Shown here piece after piece: positions 1 through 5,788 of a stretch of 6,456 nt of DNA. The notes under the pieces are model-generated. The model saw nothing but the letters and a program-made list of their open reading frames with translations. It made no database searches and was not told the origin of the DNA. The number at the start of each line of letters is the position of its first letter. Positions within the stretch are counted from its first letter, which is position 1. A program made the position numbers and the translations under genes. This DNA is from Actinomycetota bacterium (GTDB lineage Bacteria; Actinomycetota; Acidimicrobiia; Acidimicrobiales; Poriferisodalaceae): NCBI GenBank assembly GCA_013151655.1, contig JAADHX010000249.1:1-6456 (forward strand), given 5' to 3'.

Positions 1-259
1 GCGAACGCTGAAACGACTTGCCGGTGCCGTGGGGAACTGCGACATACACGACATCGGTGATCGATTGCCGGTCGATTGCCTGGTGGAACAAGGCCAACGA
101 GAACTGAGTCTTGAGTTCGATGACCACGGGTGGTTCGTCGCCGCGAACACCGACGATGTCCGCGGCGCCGATCTCGCCTTTCACTTCGTATCCCTGAGAC
201 TTGAGCAGCGCCTTGACGGGCCCGTACAGGTCGGTCTCGCGAACTCTTTCCTTTGTCAC
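1..259 (-). CDS. DUF2161 family protein, putative PD-(D/E)XK phosphodiesterase (5' part, runs off the left edge)
   Basis: Reading leftward from a GTG at 257-259 gives 86 codons with no stop before the window edge, so only the N-terminal part is present. The protein begins VTKERVRETDLYGPVK and continues through SQGYEVKGEIGAADIVGVRG, VVIELKTQF, then DVVYVAVPHGTGKSF. This order (a short helix with LYxPVK, then GYEVKGE, a D, and an ELK strand) is the recognisable N-terminus of the DUF2161 family, assigned to the PD-(D/E)XK nuclease superfamily. The candidate metal-binding and catalytic residues are D34, E48 and K50. Substrate and biological role are unknown. The GTG at 259 is the only ATG/GTG/TTG candidate between it and the in-frame stop at 335-337. 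No good ribosome binding site precedes it. It lies 155 bp downstream of the VTC gene on the same strand and may have its own promoter. The family call is from remembered motifs. Confidence 0.8.
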   Translation of the reverse strand, partial: MTKERVRETDLYGPVKALLKSQGYEVKGEIGAADIVGVRGDEPPVVIELKTQFSLALFHQAIDRQSITDVVYVAVPHGTGKSFQRS

Positions 260-414
260 CTTCGAGAACTTAGTGGGCGCTGAGATGGGTTCTGTTGGTC
301 CTGACCTGGGCCGATTACCTGACTGCGACCCTCCCTATGGATCGACACCGAATCTGCGGTGCCAGAAGAAGCGGTTTGAAATCGAAGTGACGGCCTCGCC
401 GCCGCTGGCGGGTA
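260..414. other. Intergenic gap between the VTC and DUF2161 genes
   Basis: No gene is seen here. On the minus strand, just after the VTC stop, there is a small perfect hairpin (arms 399-403 and 407-411, CCGCC/GGCGG, loop of 3). A second one has arms at 346-350 and 357-361 (CACCG/CGGTG, loop of 6). Neither is followed by a T-run, so they are not convincing intrinsic terminators. Any promoter for the DUF2161 gene would have to lie here, but I cannot pick out clear hexamers. Confidence 0.5.
399..411 (-). terminator. Possible weak hairpin terminator after the VTC gene
   Basis: A perfect 5-bp GC stem (CCGCC at 399-403, GGCGG at 407-411) with a 3-base loop begins 4 bases beyond the VTC stop codon. 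The position suits transcription termination of the DUF4956-VTC operon. The stem is short and no U-tract follows, so it may equally be chance in GC-rich DNA. Confidence 0.2.
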
Positions 415-1221
415 TCAGGCGATACGGGATGGTGCCCAACCGAAATGTTCGCGTAACACCCGGTTCCACTTGTTGGCTGGCAGGGCCGGGTCGAACGCTG
501 CCATTCCGGTCGCGTACTTGCTGATCGTGATGGGGCGATGCTGCCGCGACCATAACAAGCGGTCGGCGATACTCGGCCGGCCTTCGGACTTCGTTTCGAG
601 TAGTACCACCTTCGTGAGTCTGATGACCGCTCCGTCAGCCGAACTCCACCTCAGGTTGGTGTCGATCGTGACGCGGCTGTTTGACCGAAGCAGCAACAGC
701 GTCGATCGGCTGTAGCGCGTAGTGAGGACCGGTCGGAGGTCACTACTTACGCGGCCGGGGCCGACAATGGAGTCCACGAACGATTGCCCGCGTTCGTCAA
801 GTTCGCGTCGACGTTCGCTCGGGTAGTCGGTTCGGTGCTTCACCGTTCTTCCTCGGCCATCTCGTTGCTTCACCTCTAGTGCGCACCTGCCGGAGTCCAT
901 GTACGTCCGAGTTCTCACTTTGATCCTGTGCGGCCGACCACGAGCGGCTGCAAGGTAACTCTGCAGAGATGGTGTGTCGAAGTAGACGGATTCGTATTGG
1001 AACGATCGCCGACCGCTGATCTCTAGCGCTACTGCATCGCAGCTCAGTCGGTCCACGAGCCACGAGAGTTCCGTTTCCGGGATCAGGTATTTCCGGTCGC
1101 GGCGAGTCTGCAGCGCGGCTGCATCGTTGAGGTCGTCGAGGCAGACCGGCTTGAGACATGCCAGGTTCGCGGAAGAAGCTGGCGTGACATCAGCGAACGA
1201 AGTCCCGGCTCGGCGGCTCAT
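415..1221 (-). CDS. VTC-domain protein, polyphosphate-polymerase-like
   Basis: A 268-residue protein with the VTC domain (CYTH/triphosphate-tunnel relative) known from the catalytic subunit of the yeast vacuolar transporter chaperone complex, which makes polyphosphate from ATP. Visible motifs in order: RRDRKYLI (40-47), SVYFDTPS (78-85), RIKVRTRTY (99-107), ALEVKQRDGRGRTVKHR (114-130), TTRYSR (167-172), RVTIDTNLRW (183-192), LLETKSEG (207-214) and ISKYATGM (233-240). By motif order, K44, R99, K101, R103, K118, R169, E209 and K235 are the likely tunnel-lining phosphate- and metal-binding residues; this mapping is inferred, not aligned. No membrane segment or signal peptide is seen, so it should act at the cytosolic face. 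The ATG at 1221 overlaps the stop of the upstream DUF4956 gene (ATGA), arguing for translational coupling and a joint complex. The first ~25 residues look unstructured. Polymerase activity of bacterial stand-alone VTC proteins cannot be assumed; other nucleotide or polyphosphate chemistry is possible. Confidence 0.88.
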   Translation of the reverse strand: MSRRAGTSFADVTPASSANLACLKPVCLDDLNDAAALQTRRDRKYLIPETELSWLVDRLSCDAVALEISGRRSFQYESVYFDTPSLQSYLAAARGRPHRIKVRTRTYMDSGRCALEVKQRDGRGRTVKHRTDYPSERRRELDERGQSFVDSIVGPGRVSSDLRPVLTTRYSRSTLLLLRSNSRVTIDTNLRWSSADGAVIRLTKVVLLETKSEGRPSIADRLLWSRQHRPITISKYATGMAAFDPALPANKWNRVLREHFGWAPSRIA

Positions 1222-1814
1222 CTGGTTGCCGCGACTTCGCTGACCTCGGCGGTGTTCTTCATATCGGGAGGTTCGTTCATCCGATACCGAGCCTCAACGA
1301 CTGTCGTGTCGCGAACGAGGTCGACTCGGCGCACTATCACTCGATGCACATGCCCGTCGAGCAACGTCTGTAGATGGTCGATGAGCATCTTCTCGCTCGT
1401 GAACGCACGATCGAGGGTGAGCACCTGAACGCGGTGCCGCCCGAACACCCGGGGGTGATCAGCGACGAACAGCGACACAAGGATCGTGACGATTAAGGCG
1501 GGACTGACCCAACTAGGAGAGACCTCGAATGCGCTCAGCAACCCGATCGCCAACGATGCGAAGTAGTAGGCCACTTCGGGCTGGTCGAGTTCGGTCGAAC
1601 GTAACCGGATGATTGACAACACACCAAACAGCCCGAGGCCAAGCCCTGCCCCTACTGACGCCGACGCCAGCGAATAGGCCACCGCCAGCACACCAACGTT
1701 GACACCCATGTACGCAACGAGCATGTCTTTGCGGCGGTGTCTTGGGAAGTACAAACCGAAAGCGAGCACAATGATTGCTGCTATGTCGAGTGCAAAAAGT
1801 GCAGATCGAGGCAC
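1218..1814 (-). CDS. DUF4956 family membrane protein
   Basis: A 198-residue protein whose N-terminal ~120 residues are membrane-embedded and whose C-terminal ~75 residues look soluble. Likely helices are near 7-23, 31-52, 80-97 and 102-118, with a further hydrophobic Gly-rich stretch at 55-68. The segment GLFGVLSIIRLRSTELDQPE (61-80), with its RLRS motif at the end of a helix, is the typical conserved core of DUF4956. A basic loop (RHRRKD, 25-30) follows the first helix. The C-terminal part (about 127-180, VQVLTLDRAFTSE to VVEARYRMN) reads as an alpha/beta ferredoxin-like domain. The family has no settled function but is commonly encoded next to VTC-domain proteins, as here. It may anchor the VTC enzyme at the membrane or channel its product; that is inference. 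The start is GTG at 1812-1814, supported by a strong AAGGAG 5 bases upstream. Confidence 0.88.
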   Translation of the reverse strand: MPRSALFALDIAAIIVLAFGLYFPRHRRKDMLVAYMGVNVGVLAVAYSLASASVGAGLGLGLFGVLSIIRLRSTELDQPEVAYYFASLAIGLLSAFEVSPSWVSPALIVTILVSLFVADHPRVFGRHRVQVLTLDRAFTSEKMLIDHLQTLLDGHVHRVIVRRVDLVRDTTVVEARYRMNEPPDMKNTAEVSEVAATR

Positions 1815-1819
1815 GTGAT

Positions 1820-1825
1820 CTCCTT
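1820..1825 (-). promoter_or_regulatory. Ribosome binding site of the DUF4956 gene
   Basis: AAGGAG on the minus strand, 5 bases before the GTG start at 1814. This near-consensus Shine-Dalgarno sequence decides the GTG as the start, as no ATG is suitably placed. Confidence 0.8.
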
Positions 1826-1846
1826 GTTGAAGGGTGGCGATCCAGC

Positions 1847-1862
1847 ACCGTGGACCGTGGAC
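1847..1862. repeat. Tandem 7-bp repeat in the DUF4956 leader region
   Basis: ACCGTGG occurs twice in tandem (1847-1853 and 1854-1860) and is followed by AC. It lies just downstream of the inferred minus-strand transcription start, so it would be in the 5' leader of the DUF4956-VTC transcript. No function can be assigned and it may be chance. Confidence 0.4.
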
Positions 1863-1871
1863 GAGATACCA

Positions 1872-1905
1872 GGTCTACGCGCCAACATTGTGTGTTTTCT
1901 GTGAG
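1872..1905 (-). promoter_or_regulatory. Predicted PhoP-type operator and promoter of the DUF4956-VTC operon
   Basis: On the minus strand, 1905 to 1888 reads CTCACAGAAAACACACAA. It contains half-sites TCACAGA (1904-1898) and ACACAAT (1893-1887) 11 bp apart. Exactly 10 bp beyond the 18-bp box is a -10-like TAGACC (1877-1872), predicting transcription from about 1865 and a leader of about 50 nt that carries the AAGGAG site. The spacing of box to -10 is that expected for OmpR/PhoB-class activators, whose box replaces a -35 element; no good -35 is seen. The matching copy on the other strand strengthens the call. The second half-site is the weaker one (4 of 7 against TCACAGC). Confidence 0.6.
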
Positions 1906-1940
1906 CCCTCGATCGCAGGGATACCGTCGACTCACAGAAA
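1896..1940. repeat. Perfect 10-bp inverted repeat in the divergent control region
   Basis: TTTCTGTGAG at 1896-1905 is the exact reverse complement of CTCACAGAAA at 1931-1940, with a 25-bp spacer centred near 1918. The similarity continues outward beyond the perfect arms (CACAA on both sides), so it is best read as two oppositely oriented copies of an 18-bp regulatory box rather than as a terminator. Confidence 0.9.
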
Positions 1941-1964
1941 GTTCACAAGAAAGGTCGAGAGACT
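1931..1964 (+). promoter_or_regulatory. Predicted PhoP-type operator and promoter of the CotH-regulator-kinase operon
   Basis: The box CTCACAGAAAGTTCACAA (1931-1948) holds two half-sites 11 bp apart: TCACAGA (1932-1938) and TCACAAG (1943-1949), separated by AAGT. This matches the TCACAGC-N4-TCACAGC layout known for mycobacterial PhoP (6 of 7 and 5 of 7). Ten bases after the box comes GAGACT (1959-1964), a weak -10-like hexamer similar to the TAGACC at the same offset on the other strand. A start of transcription 6-7 bases later would fall on or next to the ATG at 1971, suggesting a leaderless mRNA. The regulator encoded in this operon is the obvious candidate to bind here. Confidence 0.6.
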
Positions 1965-1970
1965 CGGGGC

Positions 1971-3560
1971 ATGAGTTATCGACTGACGAAGGAACCAACA
2001 CCTTGCGGCGCCCTAAGTGATCGATCAAAGGCGGGCGCCAGCGGCCTCCGTTTGCGATGGTTTGCCGCGGCGCTGGTCTTGACTCTCGCGGCGTGTAGCA
2101 GCGCGTCTGAGGGAGATCCCGCCGACGGGAATGGGTCGTCCGGCGCTGACTCTCCGACCTCGAACCCCTCGCCTAGCAGTCCATCCGACGAGGCGGACTC
2201 ACCTTCGCCCGACGACACCGCATTGCCGACGTCAACGCCCACAGACACCGTTGCGCCCGAGACCACGACCCCACCGGCTCCAGTAGACATTCCATTCTTT
2301 GACGAGACGCTTATCCACAGCATTTCGGTCACCTTCGATCAGGACGACTATGAAACGATGATCCAGACCTATGTTGACAGTTCGGAGAAGGACTGGATCG
2401 AAGCGACCGTAGAGATCGATGGTGTGAGCTACGAAGAAGTTGGAATGAGACTCAAGGGAAACTCGTCCCTCTTCAGCCTTGCTAACGGGTCAGACAATCC
2501 TGGCCGGCAAGACCTGCCATCCGATCTGCGCGTCGAGTGTTTGCCCCCTGGTTTCCCTATCGACATTCTCACAGCGGGTCCGCCTGGCCTTGATGCTTCA
2601 GCTGACGAACCGGAAGCGCTCCCGTGGCTGATCCGGCTCGACAAGTTTGTTGACGATCAGTCCCACGGCGGCTTGCACGACATCGTGTTGCGTGCCAACA
2701 GTTCGGCGACCGCGCTCAACGAGATTATGGCCCTCGAACTGCTCGATGCGGCAGGCCTCGCCTCCCAGGCGGCGGTTAGCACCACGTTCACGGTTAACGG
2801 CTCCACGACCACACTTCGGTTGGCCGTCGAGAACCCCGACGACGTGTGGATGCAGGCCGCGTTTGGCCCTGACGGAGCGTTGTTCAAAGCAAATTCCGAC
2901 GGGAATTACGACTACCGGGGTGACGATCCCGACGCGTACAAGGGAATCTTCAATCAGAAGGCGGGCAAGGACACAGTCGGCTTTGCCCCGCTGACCGATT
3001 TCCTCGAGTTCATCAATAGCGCCGACGACGTAACCTTCGCTACCGATCTCGGTGACTGGCTCGAGACCGACCACTTCGCTACCTACCTCGCCACACAAGA
3101 GTTGATCGACAACTTCGATGACATCGATGGGCCTGGCAACAACTCCTATCTGTACTACGACAGTGCGACTGAGCGCTTTACCGTGGTGCCGTGGGACATG
3201 AATCTCGCATATTCGGGCCTTGGCGACCTGTTTGGGCCCGGTGGCATATTCGACCTCACACCCGACCCGAATGCCGAACCGATCCCTGGTTGCGAGGACT
3301 TTGCTGATGCCGATGTTCCACTGCCGGGGTTCGGGTCGAACGTTCTCGCCGATCGTTTTCAGGCCACTGCCGAGTTCAACTCGTTGTACGAGGATCGCCT
3401 CGCCGAGCTCATCGCTTCGATGTACGGCACAGGGTTGGCTGCTGACATTCTTGCGCTGCGGGTGGCCGTGCTCGCCGAGAATGCGACCGAATGGGTGAGT
3501 GAGACAACTATCAGCGCCGAAGCTGACGGGGTAGCGTCGTTCTTCACGGCAGGCCTATGA
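1971..3560 (+). CDS. CotH-family secreted protein kinase, predicted lipoprotein
   Basis: A 529-residue protein. Residues 26-42 form a lipoprotein signal with lipobox LAAC (39-42), so C42 should be lipidated and the protein displayed outside the membrane. A Ser/Thr/Pro/Asp-rich linker (43-104) follows. The CotH kinase domain (family of the spore-coat kinase CotH, an atypical protein kinase) then spans about 110-500: IHSISVTFDQDDYETM (115-130), VGMRLKGNSS (157-166), the RLDKF region (222-226), SATALNEIMALELLDAAG (245-262), the DIDGPGNNSYLYYD loop (384-397) and VVPWDMNLAYSG (405-416). D386, N391 and D409 are the likely catalytic and metal-binding residues. The substrate is unknown. The only cysteines in the mature chain besides C42 are C190 and C441, a possible disulfide. 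The ATG at 1971 lacks a good ribosome binding site but fits a leaderless start; a TTG at 2052 (residue 28) would give a more usual, short signal peptide. Its stop overlaps the regulator gene. Confidence 0.88.
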   Translation: MSYRLTKEPTPCGALSDRSKAGASGLRLRWFAAALVLTLAACSSASEGDPADGNGSSGADSPTSNPSPSSPSDEADSPSPDDTALPTSTPTDTVAPETTTPPAPVDIPFFDETLIHSISVTFDQDDYETMIQTYVDSSEKDWIEATVEIDGVSYEEVGMRLKGNSSLFSLANGSDNPGRQDLPSDLRVECLPPGFPIDILTAGPPGLDASADEPEALPWLIRLDKFVDDQSHGGLHDIVLRANSSATALNEIMALELLDAAGLASQAAVSTTFTVNGSTTTLRLAVENPDDVWMQAAFGPDGALFKANSDGNYDYRGDDPDAYKGIFNQKAGKDTVGFAPLTDFLEFINSADDVTFATDLGDWLETDHFATYLATQELIDNFDDIDGPGNNSYLYYDSATERFTVVPWDMNLAYSGLGDLFGPGGIFDLTPDPNAEPIPGCEDFADADVPLPGFGSNVLADRFQATAEFNSLYEDRLAELIASMYGTGLAADILALRVAVLAENATEWVSETTISAEADGVASFFTAGL

Positions 3561-4246
3561 CCAAATCTCCGCCCCGAGTACTGATCGTTGATGACGAAGA
3601 GAACATTTGTGTGCTCTTGCGTTCGGCACTCCGTCTCGAGGGTTTCGAAACCGCTTCGGCGGCAAGGGGGCGGAGCGCACTTGAACAAGTCGTCGACTTC
3701 GAGCCAGACCTGGTCGTGCTCGATGTGATGTTGCCCGACTTCGATGGGTTCGAGGTGCTTCGCCGGCTGCGCGCCACTGGCTCGGAGGTACCTGTGATCT
3801 TCCTGACCGCGCGCGACGCCACCGACGATCGAGTGCGGGGTCTCACCGTTGGTGGCGATGACTACTTGACCAAGCCGTTCGCCATTGCCGAACTGATCGC
3901 CCGAGTTCGCCTTCGGCTCGCCGCTGTTCAACCGGCGACACAGCGTTTGGGGTTGCACTGTGCCGATCTGTCTCTCGATCCTGACGCGTATCGAGTCGAA
4001 CGTGCTGGCGTGCCTGTTCACCTCACGCCGACCGAGTTCAGGTTGCTGTATTACCTCATGGTCAACAGCGGGCGGGTGTTGAGCAGGGCACAGATTCTCG
4101 ACCAGGTCTGGCCGTATGACTTCGATGGAGACCATGCGGTCGTCGACACGTACATCAGTTACCTCCGACGCAAGATCGATCATGTCGAGCCTCGGTTGAT
4201 TCGTACCGTGCGCGGCGTGGGATTCAGCGTCCGGGTAGACGCGTGA
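3557..4246 (+). CDS. OmpR/PhoB-class response regulator, PhoP-like
   Basis: A 229-residue transcription factor. The receiver domain (about 7-122) has the acidic pair D12/D13, phosphoacceptor D56 (in VVLDVMLP), T84, Y103 and K106 (in GGDDYLTKPF), so it is complete and should be phosphorylated. The C-terminal winged helix (about 130-227) has LTPTEFRLLYYLMVNSG (156-172), ILDQVWPYDFDGD (180-192), a recognition helix near 193-207 (VVDTYISYLRRKID at 195-208) and TVRGVGFSVR (217-226). From memory this domain is very close to Mycobacterium tuberculosis PhoP, which has LSPTEF, ILDHVWRYDFGGD, ESYVSYLRRKID and LRGVGYVLR at the same places. ATGA at 3557-3560 overlaps the CotH stop, and its own stop overlaps the kinase start, so the three genes are translationally coupled. 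It probably autoregulates through the boxes at 1888-1948. Orthology to PhoP is not proven; other regulators of the class share the motifs. Confidence 0.95.
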   Translation: MTKSPPRVLIVDDEENICVLLRSALRLEGFETASAARGRSALEQVVDFEPDLVVLDVMLPDFDGFEVLRRLRATGSEVPVIFLTARDATDDRVRGLTVGGDDYLTKPFAIAELIARVRLRLAAVQPATQRLGLHCADLSLDPDAYRVERAGVPVHLTPTEFRLLYYLMVNSGRVLSRAQILDQVWPYDFDGDHAVVDTYISYLRRKIDHVEPRLIRTVRGVGFSVRVDA

Positions 4247-5619
4247 GCCTGGGTCGCCGGCTCGTTCTGACTGCTGTCTTCCTGCTCGTGGTCTTTGGGG
4301 TCACCGCGGCGGTGGTCACACGTACCCAGGGGAACTTCCTCGTTGCCCAACTCGATCAGCAGTTGGGGCGGATTGCACCACTCGCAGCGACAGGTCCACC
4401 TCCGCCTACGCCAACCGTGAGCGGTGAAGATTTCTTCTCTGCTGACGTAGTTTCGAACATCTATATTGGGCTGGTCGGCGACGATGGGACGATCACCGAC
4501 CTCCTCCGGGGCGACCGCATCGGTGCTGTGCCTACTCTCGATTCAACTAGGGCGAAGCTCGACGTCTCTGCGATCGGGGCCCCGTTTACCGTCGCGAGCG
4601 CTGACGGGACGAGCCGCTTTCGGGCTTTGCTCGTGCCGACGCCAGACGGACCGGGGTCGATACTCGTCGCTATCTCTCGTGACGATGTCGACGCTTCGCT
4701 CTACCGACTCAATGTCACCTTGGGGCTTGGGTTGCTGGCTCTCTGTGTCAGTTTGTTGGTAGCGGGCGTGTGGATGCGTCAGATGGGAATCCGGCCACTA
4801 ACTCGGCTCACCGGAGTTGCCGAGGCAATCACAGCGGGCGACCGATCGCATCGGGCGTCGGTCATGGATCCTCGCACAGAGGCCGGCAAGCTGGCCGAGG
4901 CGTTGAACGCCATGCTCGACGAACGGGATGCTTCGGAACTGCGCCTCCGCCAATTTATTGCCGATGCATCCCACGAACTCCGTACACCGTTGACCTCGAT
5001 TCGCGGCTATCTCGACCTCTACGCACGCGGCGAACTGAACGACCCCGAGTCGCTCGATGACGCCGTTCGGCGACTTACGCAAGAGTCCGCACGCATGAAC
5101 GACCTTGTCGAAGACCTGTTGCTTCTCGCCAAGCTTGATCAGCAGCGTCCTCTGTTGCAAGAAGATGTCGACATCGGCCAGATACTTCGCGACGCTGCGC
5201 TCGACGCGCGTGCGCTGCAGCCCGACCGTCACACCGAGTTAGACGTTGCTGACAATCTGTGGGTGATCGGCGATCCGGCCCGCCTGCGACAAGCCGTCGG
5301 GGTCTTGGTCTCCAATGTGCTCGCTCACACCGAACGATCCGCTGGCCTCACGATCGAGGGTCGTGAGGCCGAGGCCGGCGTGGTCATTGCTGTATGTGAC
5401 GACGGGCCAGGACTTTCCGTGAGCGACGCGACCTCGGCGTTTGATCGCTTTTATCGGGGAGATGCCTCTCGTGACCGGCGCTCGGGTGGGTCTGGGCTTG
5501 GTCTTGCGATCTCCAAGGGGATCGCCGAAGCACACGGAGGCGAGATCGCCCTGCACACCGCCGTTGGTGCCGGATCAAGGTTCGAGATTGTCCTACCGGC
5601 TCATCGATCGGGGGCTTGA
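4243..5619 (+). CDS. Membrane sensor histidine kinase, partner of the adjacent regulator
   Basis: A 458-residue kinase of the usual type. There is a first membrane helix at about 7-26, an extracytoplasmic sensor region of about 130 residues (27-155) with a Pro-rich stretch (PPPPTPT, 52-58), and a second helix at about 156-177. HAMP covers about 178-231. The dimerisation/phosphoacceptor domain has FIADASHELRTPLTSIRGY (238-256), with H244 as the phosphorylated histidine. The ATPase domain has N358 (N box), CDDGPGL (385-391, G1), FDRFYRGD (400-407, F box) and GGSGLGL (415-421, G2). All catalytic motifs are intact. The start GTG at 4243 overlaps the regulator stop (GTGA), so cognate pairing is very likely. 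The sensor region has no family I recognise, so the signal is unknown. Because CotH is lipid-anchored outside and encoded in the same operon, the sensed cue may be at the cell envelope; that is inference. Confidence 0.95.
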   Translation: MSLGRRLVLTAVFLLVVFGVTAAVVTRTQGNFLVAQLDQQLGRIAPLAATGPPPPTPTVSGEDFFSADVVSNIYIGLVGDDGTITDLLRGDRIGAVPTLDSTRAKLDVSAIGAPFTVASADGTSRFRALLVPTPDGPGSILVAISRDDVDASLYRLNVTLGLGLLALCVSLLVAGVWMRQMGIRPLTRLTGVAEAITAGDRSHRASVMDPRTEAGKLAEALNAMLDERDASELRLRQFIADASHELRTPLTSIRGYLDLYARGELNDPESLDDAVRRLTQESARMNDLVEDLLLLAKLDQQRPLLQEDVDIGQILRDAALDARALQPDRHTELDVADNLWVIGDPARLRQAVGVLVSNVLAHTERSAGLTIEGREAEAGVVIAVCDDGPGLSVSDATSAFDRFYRGDASRDRRSGGSGLGLAISKGIAEAHGGEIALHTAVGAGSRFEIVLPAHRSGA

Positions 5620-5788
5620 CATAGAGGAGGAACGTCGGCGCTGATGAGCCACGGTCTGTGGAATCGCGACGCACGCGGGTGGTTGAGCCTGGCGAGAGCG
5701 GGGTCGAGTGCAGCTCGGATCGGAGTCTTGCGACTAACGTCGAAAGGCCACCGCCACATATGGCTAGACACCCAAAGAGGTACAAATC
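5620..5788. other. Intergenic gap between the kinase and the CoA-transferase gene
   Basis: No supported gene or terminator is seen. A GAGGAGG (5624-5630) resembles a strong ribosome binding site, but the nearest ATG (5644) is 13 bases away and opens a frame that runs out of phase into the next gene. A TTGACA (5616-5621) overlaps the kinase stop without a matching -10 at 16-18 bp. The promoter of the downstream gene probably lies here but cannot be placed with confidence. Confidence 0.5.
5774..5780 (+). promoter_or_regulatory. Ribosome binding site of the CoA-transferase gene
   Basis: AAAGAGG lies 8 bases before the GTG at 5789, a normal Shine-Dalgarno spacing. It decides the GTG as the start codon. 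Confidence 0.7.

Noticed and set aside
29..283. 84-codon plus-strand frame at the left edge
   Set aside because: The minus strand over the same bases reads as a DUF2161 N-terminus with clear motifs, so the plus frame is a shadow.
1896..1940. The inverted repeat read as a terminator or attenuator hairpin
   Set aside because: It lies between divergent starts with a 25-base spacer and no T-run. The similarity extends past the arms as a directional box with 11-bp internal spacing, which fits an operator pair better.
3359..4183. Long minus-strand frame (274 codons) antisense to the CotH end and the response regulator
   Set aside because: The opposite strand encodes a response regulator with every motif intact. 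The antisense frame has no recognisable domain and arises from GC-rich codon use.
4829..4835. Exact TCACAGC PhoP-type half-site inside the kinase gene (another at 2569-2575 inside CotH)
   Set aside because: Each is a lone half-site in coding DNA with no partner 11 bp away, so chance occurrence is the better explanation.
5616..5621. TTGACA matching a -35 consensus at the kinase stop codon
   Set aside because: No -10-like hexamer lies 16-18 bp downstream, and the bases overlap the end of the kinase coding sequence.
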